DNA of 64,000 nt from an uncultured Pseudomonadota bacterium. GTDB lineage: Bacteria > Pseudomonadota > Alphaproteobacteria > Rs-D84. Both the position numbers and the translations under genes were made by a program. The notes under the pieces were generated by a model. The model worked only from the letters and a program-made list of their open reading frames with translations. It was not told the origin of the DNA and did no database searches. The stretch spans positions 189,988 to 253,987 of the forward strand of contig CAMZIQ010000001.1 of the NCBI GenBank assembly GCA_947307295.1. Direction: 5' to 3'. Position 1 is the first letter of the stretch, and every line of letters begins with the position of its first letter. Shown in pieces: positions 25,730-33,814 of the stretch.

Positions 25730-26587
25730 TTATTCTTCCGAAGTTGAAACAACAATCACACGATTGCCTTTGTAAAATTTAGCATAAGGAATCGGTGTTG
25801 CGCGTTCAAAATTGCGAACCAACGCAGAAGCAACATCAACAAAACGACCTTTGAACACTGCGCTTGCTTCTATTGGATATTCACGAGAAGTTGTCCAAAC
25901 CAAATCCCACCCTGCTTTATCACACCAAGATTGTAATACTTCGCGTAAAGTTTGCCCATCAGCAACAACCCAAGAACGAACTTGGTCTTGAACAGGATCA
26001 GAACTTTCTTCTTCGACATATTCGTTAACCGTTATTTCTTTATCGGAAACTTCAGATGTTTTGTTACATGTTTTTTCTGGCACAAAACCTGCACGCTCTG
26101 CAAACGCTGTATAAGAATCAGCTTTTGCACCACAATTTTTACGTGGACTACGAGATACAGCCAACACAGTTCCGCCATCATCTTCCATCATTTCACGACG
26201 CATCAACGGCATTTCTGCATCATTAGCACATTCATAATCGAAACCAGCCGGTACCATCAAATTACTTGAAAGATTTGGACCACCACTCCAACCCGTGCCG
26301 ATATTGTTGATATTGTTTTCAATTACCAAACCAGAACCCAATTTAGTGACAATTTTGTTTTCCCCGCCACAGCCTGTTCCGCCACACGCAACTTCGACAT
26401 CTGCTTCTGAACCAGCCAACGGCCACACAGGGACTTCTTGTTCTATTACTGGTTCTTCGATTTCCACAGTTTCTTGGACGTAATCATCAAAAACCTCTGA
26501 TGTGACAACCTGAGGAAGCTCTGCAAAAGCAAGTCCAGAAACGCCGACACATACCATAAAAGCACAAATTTTGCGAAACATATTCAT
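25730..26587 (-). CDS. Exported TcpQ/PilL-type pilus assembly protein
   Basis: The 285-aa protein has a signal peptide (KICAFMVCVGVSGLAFA), an acidic Pro/Glu-rich linker and a Cys-containing middle (VACGGTGCGGEN, YECAND). Its C-terminal domain, WVVADGQTLREVLQSWCDKAGWDLVW to ALVRNFERATPIPYAKFYKGNRVIVV, matches the TcpQ C-domain pattern. TcpQ/PilL partners stabilise the type IVb secretin and may bind peptidoglycan. It lies directly before the secretin gene. A TGATATAAT promoter lies at 26612-26620. Confidence 0.78.
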   Translation of the reverse strand: MNMFRKICAFMVCVGVSGLAFAELPQVVTSEVFDDYVQETVEIEEPVIEQEVPVWPLAGSEADVEVACGGTGCGGENKIVTKLGSGLVIENNINNIGTGWSGGPNLSSNLMVPAGFDYECANDAEMPLMRREMMEDDGGTVLAVSRSPRKNCGAKADSYTAFAERAGFVPEKTCNKTSEVSDKEITVNEYVEEESSDPVQDQVRSWVVADGQTLREVLQSWCDKAGWDLVWTTSREYPIEASAVFKGRFVDVASALVRNFERATPIPYAKFYKGNRVIVVSTSEE

Positions 26588-26748
26588 TCCTTTCCTTAAT
26601 ATTTATATTTTATTATATCAATTTACCCAAATTTGTGCAAGACATAAAAACATAAAAATTGCAAAAAAATATCTGCTAGAAAAAATCGCACGAATCGACA
26701 AAACGTGTTATACTGAAATACGAACAAAATATAAACCGGGGTAAAAAA

Positions 26749-27291
26749 ATGGAAAATATGATTATAGCTGGCACGATAATATTATGTACTGTTTGCAGTA
26801 TTATTTCGTTGTTTTTATTGATTAACTTTCGCAAACATATACGTGAAATAACAAAGACTTTGACGTATCAATATAACCTTGTTGTAAAAATTCAGAACGT
26901 ATTAAAAAATAAATCTTCTATTAACGAAACAACAGACAAAGCCGAAATAATATACCAAGATTTATTGCAGGATCTTATTCCGATTATGGCAGCCATAGAC
27001 ATAATGCCTCGCACTACATCAGAACACCCGCTGTGGCGCGCGTTGGGCGGAATTATGGATGAATATGCAAAAAATCCTTTTGTATTGGAAAAACTACGTC
27101 GAACAATAAAATTAGATTCTAATATCGCCCATAATGTTGGACATTACCTTAATCGTGCAAACATGTTTTTACAACATATGTCTGCAACTGATACAGATGG
27201 GATATTATCAACCACTTTCACAGATGGTTTATTGGGGCAATCATTAACATTTTTTGCCCAAGCACAAGCGTTGGCATCAACAGATAAATGA
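26749..27291 (+). CDS. Single-pass membrane protein of unknown function, first gene of the sufBC operon
   Basis: The 180-aa protein has an N-terminal transmembrane helix (about residues 5-27, ending FLLINFRKHI). A helical cytoplasmic body follows, with QDLIPIMAAIDIMPRTTSEHPLWRALGGIMDEY. I recognise no family. The ATG has GGGG 8 nt upstream and TGTTATACT (26706-26714) as an extended -10. Its stop overlaps the sufB start by 4 nt, so it may be a SUF accessory factor; that is inference from coupling only. Confidence 0.75.
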   Translation: MENMIIAGTIILCTVCSIISLFLLINFRKHIREITKTLTYQYNLVVKIQNVLKNKSSINETTDKAEIIYQDLLQDLIPIMAAIDIMPRTTSEHPLWRALGGIMDEYAKNPFVLEKLRRTIKLDSNIAHNVGHYLNRANMFLQHMSATDTDGILSTTFTDGLLGQSLTFFAQAQALASTDK

Positions 27292-28628
27292 AAGAATTAA
27301 ACACAAAACTTATTAAAAAAATTTCTGCATTACGCAACGAACCAGATTGGTTGCTAAACTGGCGACTTGATGCTTTTGCTACATGGAAAAAAATGCAAGA
27401 ACCTCACTGGGCAGAAATTGATTACGCGCCCATTGATTATGATGCACTAAATTATTATAACGAACAAAAAACGATTGATAATTCAGAATTAAAAAAAACA
27501 TACGAAAAAATGGGTTTACCAGAATCCGAACAACGTGCATTACTGGGTATGGCAACAGACACCGTTATTGATAGTAAATCTGTTCACACTTCGTATACAG
27601 AAGAATTAAAAAAACTTGGCATAATATTTTTACCTTTATCCGAAGCAGTTCAACAACATCCAGATTTAGTAAAAAAATATTTAGGTTCGGTTGTTCCTGC
27701 AACCGATAACTTTTTCGCTGCGCTTAATGCAGCGGTATTTTCAGACGGAACATTTGTATACATCCCGAAAAATGTAAAATGCCCCATAGATTTAGCCAGT
27801 TATTTCAGAATCGAAACCGCAAAAATAGGTCAATTTGAAAGAACTTTGATTATCGCAGAAGACGGTTCTAATCTTTCTTATATGGAAGGTTGCAGCGCTC
27901 CGCGCCGTCCAAATCATCAACTGCATAGTGGGGTTGTTGAAATAATTGTTCACGATAATGCATATGTAAAATATTCTACTGTGCAAAACTGGTATGCGGG
28001 GGATTTCGCCGTATACAAGAATTCTTATAAACAAAAAAATGGCATATTAAATTTTGTTACGAAACGCGGAAAGTGTTATAAAAATGCGGGGCTTGATTGG
28101 ACTCAAATCGAAATTGGTTCTGCAATGACGTGGAAATATCCATCTACGATTTTATACGGTGATAATTCGCATAGTGATTTTTATTCGCTATCTATTACAC
28201 GTGGCGCTCAACAAGCTGATACAGGCACAAAAATGATTCATATTGGAAACAATTCTAAATCTAATATCGTATCATACGGTGTCGCGACAGATAATTCACG
28301 TCAAACATTTCGCAGTCTTGTTTCCTTTTCTTGTAAACACGGAAAAAATGCCTGCAAATGCGACAGCCGTATAATAGGTGATAATGCAACAGCGAATACA
28401 ATTCCTATGGTCATACATTCTAATGGAACAAACCAACAATCTCACGAAGCAACTACTGGCGCAATTGATAAAAACGCCCTGCTTTATCTTGAACAAAACG
28501 GATTAGACGAAGACGAAGCAATCGCGCTTATTGTCGGCGCAAGCGCATCTTCAATAATTTCTAGATTACCGATGGAATTCCTGGTAGAATCAAAACAATT
28601 AATACAAATGGCTTTAAAAAAAGAATAA
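27288..28628 (+). CDS. sufB: Fe-S cluster scaffold SufB
   Basis: The 446-aa protein carries the SUF_FeS beta-helix: FVYIPKNVKCPIDLASYFRI, YMEGCSAP, STVQNWYAGD, then CKCDSRIIGD (cluster Cys) and HEATTGAI, aligning with the conserved His-Glu of E. coli SufB. SufB, usually with SufD and SufC, assembles Fe-S clusters. It is a little shorter than the usual 470-495 aa, mainly at the N-terminus. SufS, SufE and SufT are encoded 10 kb away on the other strand. No sufD is seen. Confidence 0.93.
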   Translation: MKELNTKLIKKISALRNEPDWLLNWRLDAFATWKKMQEPHWAEIDYAPIDYDALNYYNEQKTIDNSELKKTYEKMGLPESEQRALLGMATDTVIDSKSVHTSYTEELKKLGIIFLPLSEAVQQHPDLVKKYLGSVVPATDNFFAALNAAVFSDGTFVYIPKNVKCPIDLASYFRIETAKIGQFERTLIIAEDGSNLSYMEGCSAPRRPNHQLHSGVVEIIVHDNAYVKYSTVQNWYAGDFAVYKNSYKQKNGILNFVTKRGKCYKNAGLDWTQIEIGSAMTWKYPSTILYGDNSHSDFYSLSITRGAQQADTGTKMIHIGNNSKSNIVSYGVATDNSRQTFRSLVSFSCKHGKNACKCDSRIIGDNATANTIPMVIHSNGTNQQSHEATTGAIDKNALLYLEQNGLDEDEAIALIVGASASSIISRLPMEFLVESKQLIQMALKKE

Positions 28629-28631
28629 AAC

Positions 28632-29309
28632 ATGTTAGAAATAAAAAATCTTTGTGTATCTATGGATAAAAAAGTCTTGTTAAAAGATATTAATTTGGTT
28701 ATTCAAGATGGTGCTAGACATCGTTTGGCTGGTCACAATGGTTCTGGAAAATCAACATTGGTAAATACTATTGCTGGGGATTCTGATTATATTATAGATT
28801 CAGGAACAATAACTTTTAATGGCAAAGATATAACAAAAGAAAACGCAACGACACGTGCATTAATGGGAATATTTTTGGGTGCACAAAATGTACCTGAAAT
28901 TCCTGGTTTAACAATACTAAGTTTTTTAAAACATTCCATGGCAGCCCATAAACATTTTGAAACGGGCAAAGATTTATCCATGGGGGAATTTTTAGAAAAA
29001 TTAGATACCGCGCGTGAAAAATTAAACATCCCAAAAGAATGGCTTAATCGTTATGTAAACGTTGGTTTTTCTGGTGGGGAACGCAAACGAATAATGTTAT
29101 TAAGATTACTTTTATTACAACCAAAACTCGCAATACTAGACGAACCGGACTCTGGCGCAGACAAAGTCGTACAAAAACAAATCATTGATATAATAAACAG
29201 TATGCCCAAAACGACATTTTTATTTATATCACACCAAGATAATTTTTCATCAGCGATTAAAATAACTGAAACAACTACTTTATCAAACGGAAAAATTGTG
29301 ATACAATAA
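28632..29309 (+). CDS. sufC: Fe-S assembly ATPase SufC
   Basis: The 225-aa ABC ATPase has Walker A GHNGSGKST (about 34-42), the ABC signature FSGGERKR (about 146-153) and Walker B LAILDEPDSGAD. The DSG after Walker B is typical of SufC. It drives the SufB scaffold. It begins 3 nt after sufB. Confidence 0.95.
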   Translation: MLEIKNLCVSMDKKVLLKDINLVIQDGARHRLAGHNGSGKSTLVNTIAGDSDYIIDSGTITFNGKDITKENATTRALMGIFLGAQNVPEIPGLTILSFLKHSMAAHKHFETGKDLSMGEFLEKLDTAREKLNIPKEWLNRYVNVGFSGGERKRIMLLRLLLLQPKLAILDEPDSGADKVVQKQIIDIINSMPKTTFLFISHQDNFSSAIKITETTTLSNGKIVIQ

Positions 29310-29332
29310 AACTCGTAAAAAAAGGATTGGTC

Positions 29333-30217
29333 ATGCGTTCAGAAAAAAATCAAAAACAAACCAGATTAAAAACGTGGTTATTTACAAAACCTCTTATGTT
29401 TGCATTTATGTGTATGGTTTTGGGAATTTTATTTGGTCTGATTTATGCATTAATACAAACTTTTTTAAACTTTGAAACTTTGATACCTATGTATATATTG
29501 GCAACATTAACATTTATTTTGCCAGTATGCTATTTGATAAAAAAACTGCCTCATGAAAAAATATCTCAATCTGATTTTGTTGCGATAACTAATGGCGCAG
29601 GAATGATATCTTTCATAACTTCATTTTTCGTTGTAATTATTTTTGGTTTATATACTCCTGCAATAAAACGCGCATTTATAATGTTTAATTTTTCACATCC
29701 GATATTATCCAACATTTTACAAACAACAATAATATTCTTTGTTATATACCTAATCGGTGTCGCGGTGGTCAGCATTTATGCAAAATACAAACGCGCGGTC
29801 ACTATTGGCATATCTCCATCAAAGGTCATTTTATCCATGCCTTTTGCATTTTTATTAATGTGGGCACCTGGGTATTTAATAAAAAACCAAGAAACAAAAT
29901 CAAACTTAGAAATCAAATCAAACTGGTATACACAGTTTAATAAATGGGTATTATCCAACTTTAATAACACACTATTTGTTTTTCTAGTTTTAATATTTTG
30001 TAAATGCACCTTCACCACGATACCAGCGCTACCAGTATTAATATTATCTGCGTTGTTGTTAATCATCTATACATTATGGTATGTAAAACACAAACCGGAT
30101 TTTATCAAAAAAATTAACGAAGGATATGCGTTAACCGCGATATGTATAAACCTAGCAATCTTAATCGCTGTTATTGTGTCATTGGTACAAGTATATAAAA
30201 ATATTCTTATAGCATAA
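29333..30217 (+). CDS. Multi-pass inner-membrane protein of unknown function
   Basis: The 294-aa protein has about seven to eight hydrophobic segments and few charged loops. The start is taken at ATG 29333, with AAAGGA 6 nt upstream; an in-frame TTG at 29327 overlaps this SD and is less likely. It follows sufC by 23 nt and precedes the AI-2E family gene by 9 nt. I see no diagnostic motif. It could be a permease. Confidence 0.75.
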   Translation: MRSEKNQKQTRLKTWLFTKPLMFAFMCMVLGILFGLIYALIQTFLNFETLIPMYILATLTFILPVCYLIKKLPHEKISQSDFVAITNGAGMISFITSFFVVIIFGLYTPAIKRAFIMFNFSHPILSNILQTTIIFFVIYLIGVAVVSIYAKYKRAVTIGISPSKVILSMPFAFLLMWAPGYLIKNQETKSNLEIKSNWYTQFNKWVLSNFNNTLFVFLVLIFCKCTFTTIPALPVLILSALLLIIYTLWYVKHKPDFIKKINEGYALTAICINLAILIAVIVSLVQVYKNILIA

Positions 30218-30226
30218 GGAGATGGC

Positions 30227-31273
30227 ATGAATAATTTAATATTTTTTCTTGCACTGATATTTTTGTTATGGATTGGTCGTTCAATATTTATCCCATTATT
30301 ATTCGCAACATTTTTATGGTATCTGTTAAATGCTATCGCTGCATATTACAGAAAAATAATGCCTTGTTATAAAACCAGTACTGGCACATGCAGAATATCA
30401 ACAAAACTATATAACATCATATCTGGAATATTATCTGTTTCAACCATAGGCGGTATCATATATCTATTTGCTACACAAATAAAACCTATGTTAATAGAAC
30501 TTTATCAAGCAACCCCTATTTTACAGCAAAAACTTTTGGTATTCAGTAATTTTATATCAGATAAAATTGGTATCCATATAGATATAAATTGGATACCAAA
30601 TTTGCCAGAAATTGCCGGATATGTCGGTGCTTCGTTAGCAGGAATCGCAACATCAACTGGCATGGTGTTAATATACCTTGTATTCATGTTCATAGAACAA
30701 AGCTCTTTCAGTAAAAAGATTGATGCGATGCCTATATCAAAATTGAAATCAAAAAAATTACATTTCATATTAAACAGCATTGACGAAAACATGAAAAAAT
30801 ATTTGTTCACAAAGACTTTTATATCTGCAGCTACTGGGCTTTGCGCATATATATCATTAAAATTGATTGGTCTGGAATATGCTAGTGTTTGGGCATTTAT
30901 AATATTCATACTTAATTATATTCCAACCATTGGTTCTATATTGGCGTGCGCTTTGCCTATTGCATTTGCTTTGATAAGCGGTGACACATGGCATTTACCT
31001 TTGTTTACAGCAATCGCTTTGGTTTCTTTGGAAATCATTTTTGGAAATATCATAGACCCAAAATTAACAGGAAAAACTCTAAATATTTCCACGCTAGCCA
31101 TTTTGATTAATTTGGTATTTTGGGGAATGATTTGGGGACCAGCAGGTATGTTTTTCAGCGTTCCGATTTTGGCAGCTATTTACATTACTACGGCCCAATT
31201 TTCATCAACTCGTTGGATTGCAACATTGCTTTCAACCGATGGGAAAATTCCTGACGAAACCCAACCAGATTAA
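30227..31273 (+). CDS. AI-2E/PerM-family transporter
   Basis: The 348-aa membrane protein has the family layout: N-terminal helices (FFLALIFLLWIGRSIFIPLLFATFLWYLL), a soluble amphipathic middle (SNFISDKIGIHIDINWIP), then C-terminal helices with FILNYIPTIGSILA and GNIIDPKLTGKTLNISTLAILINLVFWGMIWGPAGMFFSVPI. That P-L-x-G and W-G-xxG region is diagnostic. The substrate is unknown; some members export quorum signals or act as Na+/H+ antiporters. Its last 4 nt overlap the convergent ruvX stop. Confidence 0.88.
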   Translation: MNNLIFFLALIFLLWIGRSIFIPLLFATFLWYLLNAIAAYYRKIMPCYKTSTGTCRISTKLYNIISGILSVSTIGGIIYLFATQIKPMLIELYQATPILQQKLLVFSNFISDKIGIHIDINWIPNLPEIAGYVGASLAGIATSTGMVLIYLVFMFIEQSSFSKKIDAMPISKLKSKKLHFILNSIDENMKKYLFTKTFISAATGLCAYISLKLIGLEYASVWAFIIFILNYIPTIGSILACALPIAFALISGDTWHLPLFTAIALVSLEIIFGNIIDPKLTGKTLNISTLAILINLVFWGMIWGPAGMFFSVPILAAIYITTAQFSSTRWIATLLSTDGKIPDETQPD

Positions 31274-31716
31274 ATACGATTCAACATCGCAATCGCATTT
31301 TCTAGAATTATTTTTGCAGACACAGAATCTAATTCTTGTTTAATTTTTGTGATGCTTTTACGCCCTATTTCTTCTTGGGCAGCGATGCTCGTTAGATTTT
31401 CAGGCACAAAAATTATCGGTAATTCGGTTTGTTTTGATAATAAATCAGCAAATTCACGTACTAACTTTGTAGTATCGCTATCACTACCATCAGCATGCAA
31501 AGGAAGCCCCACAACAATCCCAATGATTTTATCAGTTTTGATTATGTCCATAACACTTTGAATTAATTCTTCTTGGGTTTTGACGTATAATTGGGGTCTA
31601 GCAAACACAAAACCACGATTTTCGTCCGATACAGACACCCCACACCTACGCAAACCCCAGTCAAGACCAACTATACGACCAATTCGCGGAAAATCCTTGT
31701 AATCTAATAAAATCAT
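31270..31716 (-). CDS. yqgF: Putative pre-16S rRNA nuclease / Holliday junction resolvase-like YqgF
   Basis: The 148-aa RNase H-like fold has GLDWGLRRCGVSVSD (first acidic motif), VVGLPLHADGSDSD, ENLTSIAAQE and a C-terminal DSVSAKIILENAIAML with the last acidic residue. YqgF/RuvX members process 16S rRNA 5' ends in E. coli. The gene is divergent from gatC, separated by 37 nt. Confidence 0.92.
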   Translation of the reverse strand: MILLDYKDFPRIGRIVGLDWGLRRCGVSVSDENRGFVFARPQLYVKTQEELIQSVMDIIKTDKIIGIVVGLPLHADGSDSDTTKLVREFADLLSKQTELPIIFVPENLTSIAAQEEIGRKSITKIKQELDSVSAKIILENAIAMLNRI

Positions 31717-31753
31717 TGTATAATACCCCTTGGTTTAAATAATAGGATTGAAA

Positions 31754-32050
31754 ATGGCATTTAGCAAGCAACAATTACAAAAATTTGCAGATTTGATAAA
31801 AATCGAAATTCCTGATGAAAAATTGGAAAAAATGAACATAGACAGCGTTGTGGAATGGCTGGATAAATTGCAAAAAATTAATACAACTGGTGTACAACCA
31901 ATGTTATCCCCTGCGGAACATAAATTACCTTTGCGCGAAGATATTGTAAGTGAGCCAAATATGCGTGATAAAATATTGGCTAATGCCCCAGATAAAACCG
32001 GTGTATCGCGTGGTTATTTCGCGGTTCCAAAGGTTATGGACGGGGATTAA
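31754..32050 (+). CDS. gatC: Asp/Glu-tRNA amidotransferase subunit GatC
   Basis: The 98-aa protein is the small GatC subunit that stabilises GatA. It has the LxxFADLIKIEIPDEKLEKM helix, VVEWLDKLQKINTTGVQPM and LREDI. The ATG at 31754 has AGGA upstream; an in-frame TTG at 31748 falls inside the SD. It starts a long rightward operon with gatA and gatB, interrupted by three small genes. Confidence 0.93.
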   Translation: MAFSKQQLQKFADLIKIEIPDEKLEKMNIDSVVEWLDKLQKINTTGVQPMLSPAEHKLPLREDIVSEPNMRDKILANAPDKTGVSRGYFAVPKVMDGD

Positions 32051-32052
32051 CA

Positions 32053-32454
32053 ATGATAAAGAAAAGAACAACTAAGCACATATACAGATTATGGTCTTTG
32101 GATTTAAATGTCCAAGGGCATCCATCTTGGATGCATAGTTCTGGATATTTTTATAACGGCCGTTCCAACAACAAAATACGCATTACCAAGAAAACGCTTT
32201 CACAATTAAAAGATGCCAAAGTTTGCAACTGTTTAATAAATATGCATATTGAAACGGAACAATATAATTTTACTGGTGCAGGAATTCCTATGATAAAGAA
32301 AGCACACATATTTTGTGATGATATCAAATTCCATTGCACAAAAAAACCAGAACAACATCACAGTATTTGGGACTGTATCGACAACATGCGCAAAGGGAAA
32401 TGCCCCTATAAAATCGCACATAAATTGTATCCCAACAAATATAAAACGAGATAA
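32053..32454 (+). CDS. Cys-motif protein 1 of the gat-embedded trio
   Basis: The 133-aa protein starts 2 nt after gatC. It has a basic N-terminus and a C-terminal Cys motif, HC....(18)..DCIDNMRKGKCPYKIAHKL. The end DCxxNxxxGKCxxxxAxKL matches Cys-motif protein 3 closely, so the genes are paralogous. The four or five cysteines with nearby His could bind zinc or an Fe-S cluster. No signal peptide, so it is presumably cytoplasmic. Function unknown. Confidence 0.75.
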   Translation: MIKKRTTKHIYRLWSLDLNVQGHPSWMHSSGYFYNGRSNNKIRITKKTLSQLKDAKVCNCLINMHIETEQYNFTGAGIPMIKKAHIFCDDIKFHCTKKPEQHHSIWDCIDNMRKGKCPYKIAHKLYPNKYKTR

Positions 32455-32468
32455 GGAATTATAAACAC

Positions 32469-33347
32469 ATGGCTATATGCGGTTTAACATTTGACGAAGC
32501 AAACATAAAAATCAAATATCTTGGTATGCCTGAACATATCACAAATATTTTATTATCAAATGGGATTGATACCGTACATGATTTGTCTGCAATCTTTGAT
32601 TCCGACAAATTAAAAAAATTATGTGAAAAGAACAATATCAATTTCGACGAATTTGAACGAAACTTTTTTGATTGTTTGCACGAATATTCTTGGCGTGAAA
32701 CTAATGTCCTTTTAACATCACCACGTAATTATGATTATAGTGGCGATTATAGGACACGCAAATCCCCCCAGGAAATACAAGATTATTTAAACACAATTAA
32801 AAATATTAATTCCAAAGAAACAACACGTTGTGGTTTTAGTGTATCTTATAATTTGGAAGAAATACAAATAAGTTTATGGAATACCACAAAAATATCACAA
32901 CTTAGAAAACTTGCTGATGGTGCAAAAAAGGATCAATTAATAATAAAAATTAACCCAGATTATCACGGCTCAGAACACAAGGAACATATGTCATGTCCCA
33001 TCCAATTTCTTTCTCCATCTGCCACTTATGGTTTTGGTAATCCCATATACAGCTGTACACAATGTGTTCGTAACGGCGAATGCCATAATCCTTTGATTAG
33101 AAAATATATTGGTGAATTTTTATTTCCAAAGAACCACCAAGATGAATCGAAAAAATATATACTAACAAAAAGGCAATTAAATATGCCTGTAAAAGAATTA
33201 GGGGTCTCTAAATATATAGTAGACTGCTTACAAGAATACTATAACATACAAATATTAAGTGATGTTATGGAATTTATAAAAGCCAGAGGAACAACAGCGT
33301 TACCGTATCAGTTAATCCAAAAACTTGAACGCATTAAGAAAAAATAA
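32469..33347 (+). CDS. Cys-motif protein 2 of the trio, with RpoA-CTD-like ends
   Basis: The 292-aa cytoplasmic protein has helix-hairpin-like segments at both ends. The N-terminal one is MPEHITNILLSNGIDTVHDLSAIF. The C-terminal one, PVKELGVSKYIVDCLQEYYNI, resembles the RNA polymerase alpha C-terminal domain. The middle carries the trio motif SCTQCVRNGECHNPLIRKYIGEFLF. The segment PQEIQDYLNTIKN matches KKEIKEYLEQVEQ of protein 3. DNA or RNA binding is a reasonable guess from the HhH-like ends. Confidence 0.72.
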   Translation: MAICGLTFDEANIKIKYLGMPEHITNILLSNGIDTVHDLSAIFDSDKLKKLCEKNNINFDEFERNFFDCLHEYSWRETNVLLTSPRNYDYSGDYRTRKSPQEIQDYLNTIKNINSKETTRCGFSVSYNLEEIQISLWNTTKISQLRKLADGAKKDQLIIKINPDYHGSEHKEHMSCPIQFLSPSATYGFGNPIYSCTQCVRNGECHNPLIRKYIGEFLFPKNHQDESKKYILTKRQLNMPVKELGVSKYIVDCLQEYYNIQILSDVMEFIKARGTTALPYQLIQKLERIKKK

Positions 33348-33367
33348 ACCAATGGGGGACAAACCAG

Positions 33368-33805
33368 ATGCTAATGAACAAACGCATATACGAAGTCAAT
33401 ATCATGCTCAAGGATTGCTATTATTCGCACAATCCTGACGAACGCGGTTTTCGTTTTGACCCCATGACTAAAAAAGAAATCAAAGAGTATCTTGAACAGG
33501 TAGAACAAGAAATAAAACCTTATACCAGCATGCCCGAAGAATCTTGCCTTTATCGTTTTGGAATAGAATTCAATGAAGTGCAAAATGCTAAAATTTATCT
33601 TACAACTCCTCTTTTGGGCGCTCCAAAAAACGTTTCGCAAAAATTTTTCGGTTATTTAAACATAGAATTTAACCGAAAAAATTGTGCAAAATGCAAAGAA
33701 CAAGATTGCTTAAAAAACATAACCACAGGCAAATGTCAAGACACTCTTGCCCGCAAACTTATCGGTGAAAAATTATTCAAAGACAAATACACAGCTCAAA
33801 AATAG
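33368..33805 (+). CDS. Cys-motif protein 3 of the gat-embedded trio
   Basis: The 145-aa cytoplasmic protein has KKEIKEYLEQVEQEI in the middle and the C-terminal motif NCAKCKEQDCLKNITTGKC followed by LARKLIGEKLF. This four-Cys layout (CxxC, C, C) looks like a small zinc site. The ATG has GGGGG about 9 nt upstream. It lies 9 nt before gatA, so all three trio genes sit inside the gat operon. Function unknown. Confidence 0.75.
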   Translation: MLMNKRIYEVNIMLKDCYYSHNPDERGFRFDPMTKKEIKEYLEQVEQEIKPYTSMPEESCLYRFGIEFNEVQNAKIYLTTPLLGAPKNVSQKFFGYLNIEFNRKNCAKCKEQDCLKNITTGKCQDTLARKLIGEKLFKDKYTAQK

Positions 33806-33814
33806 GAAAAAAAC

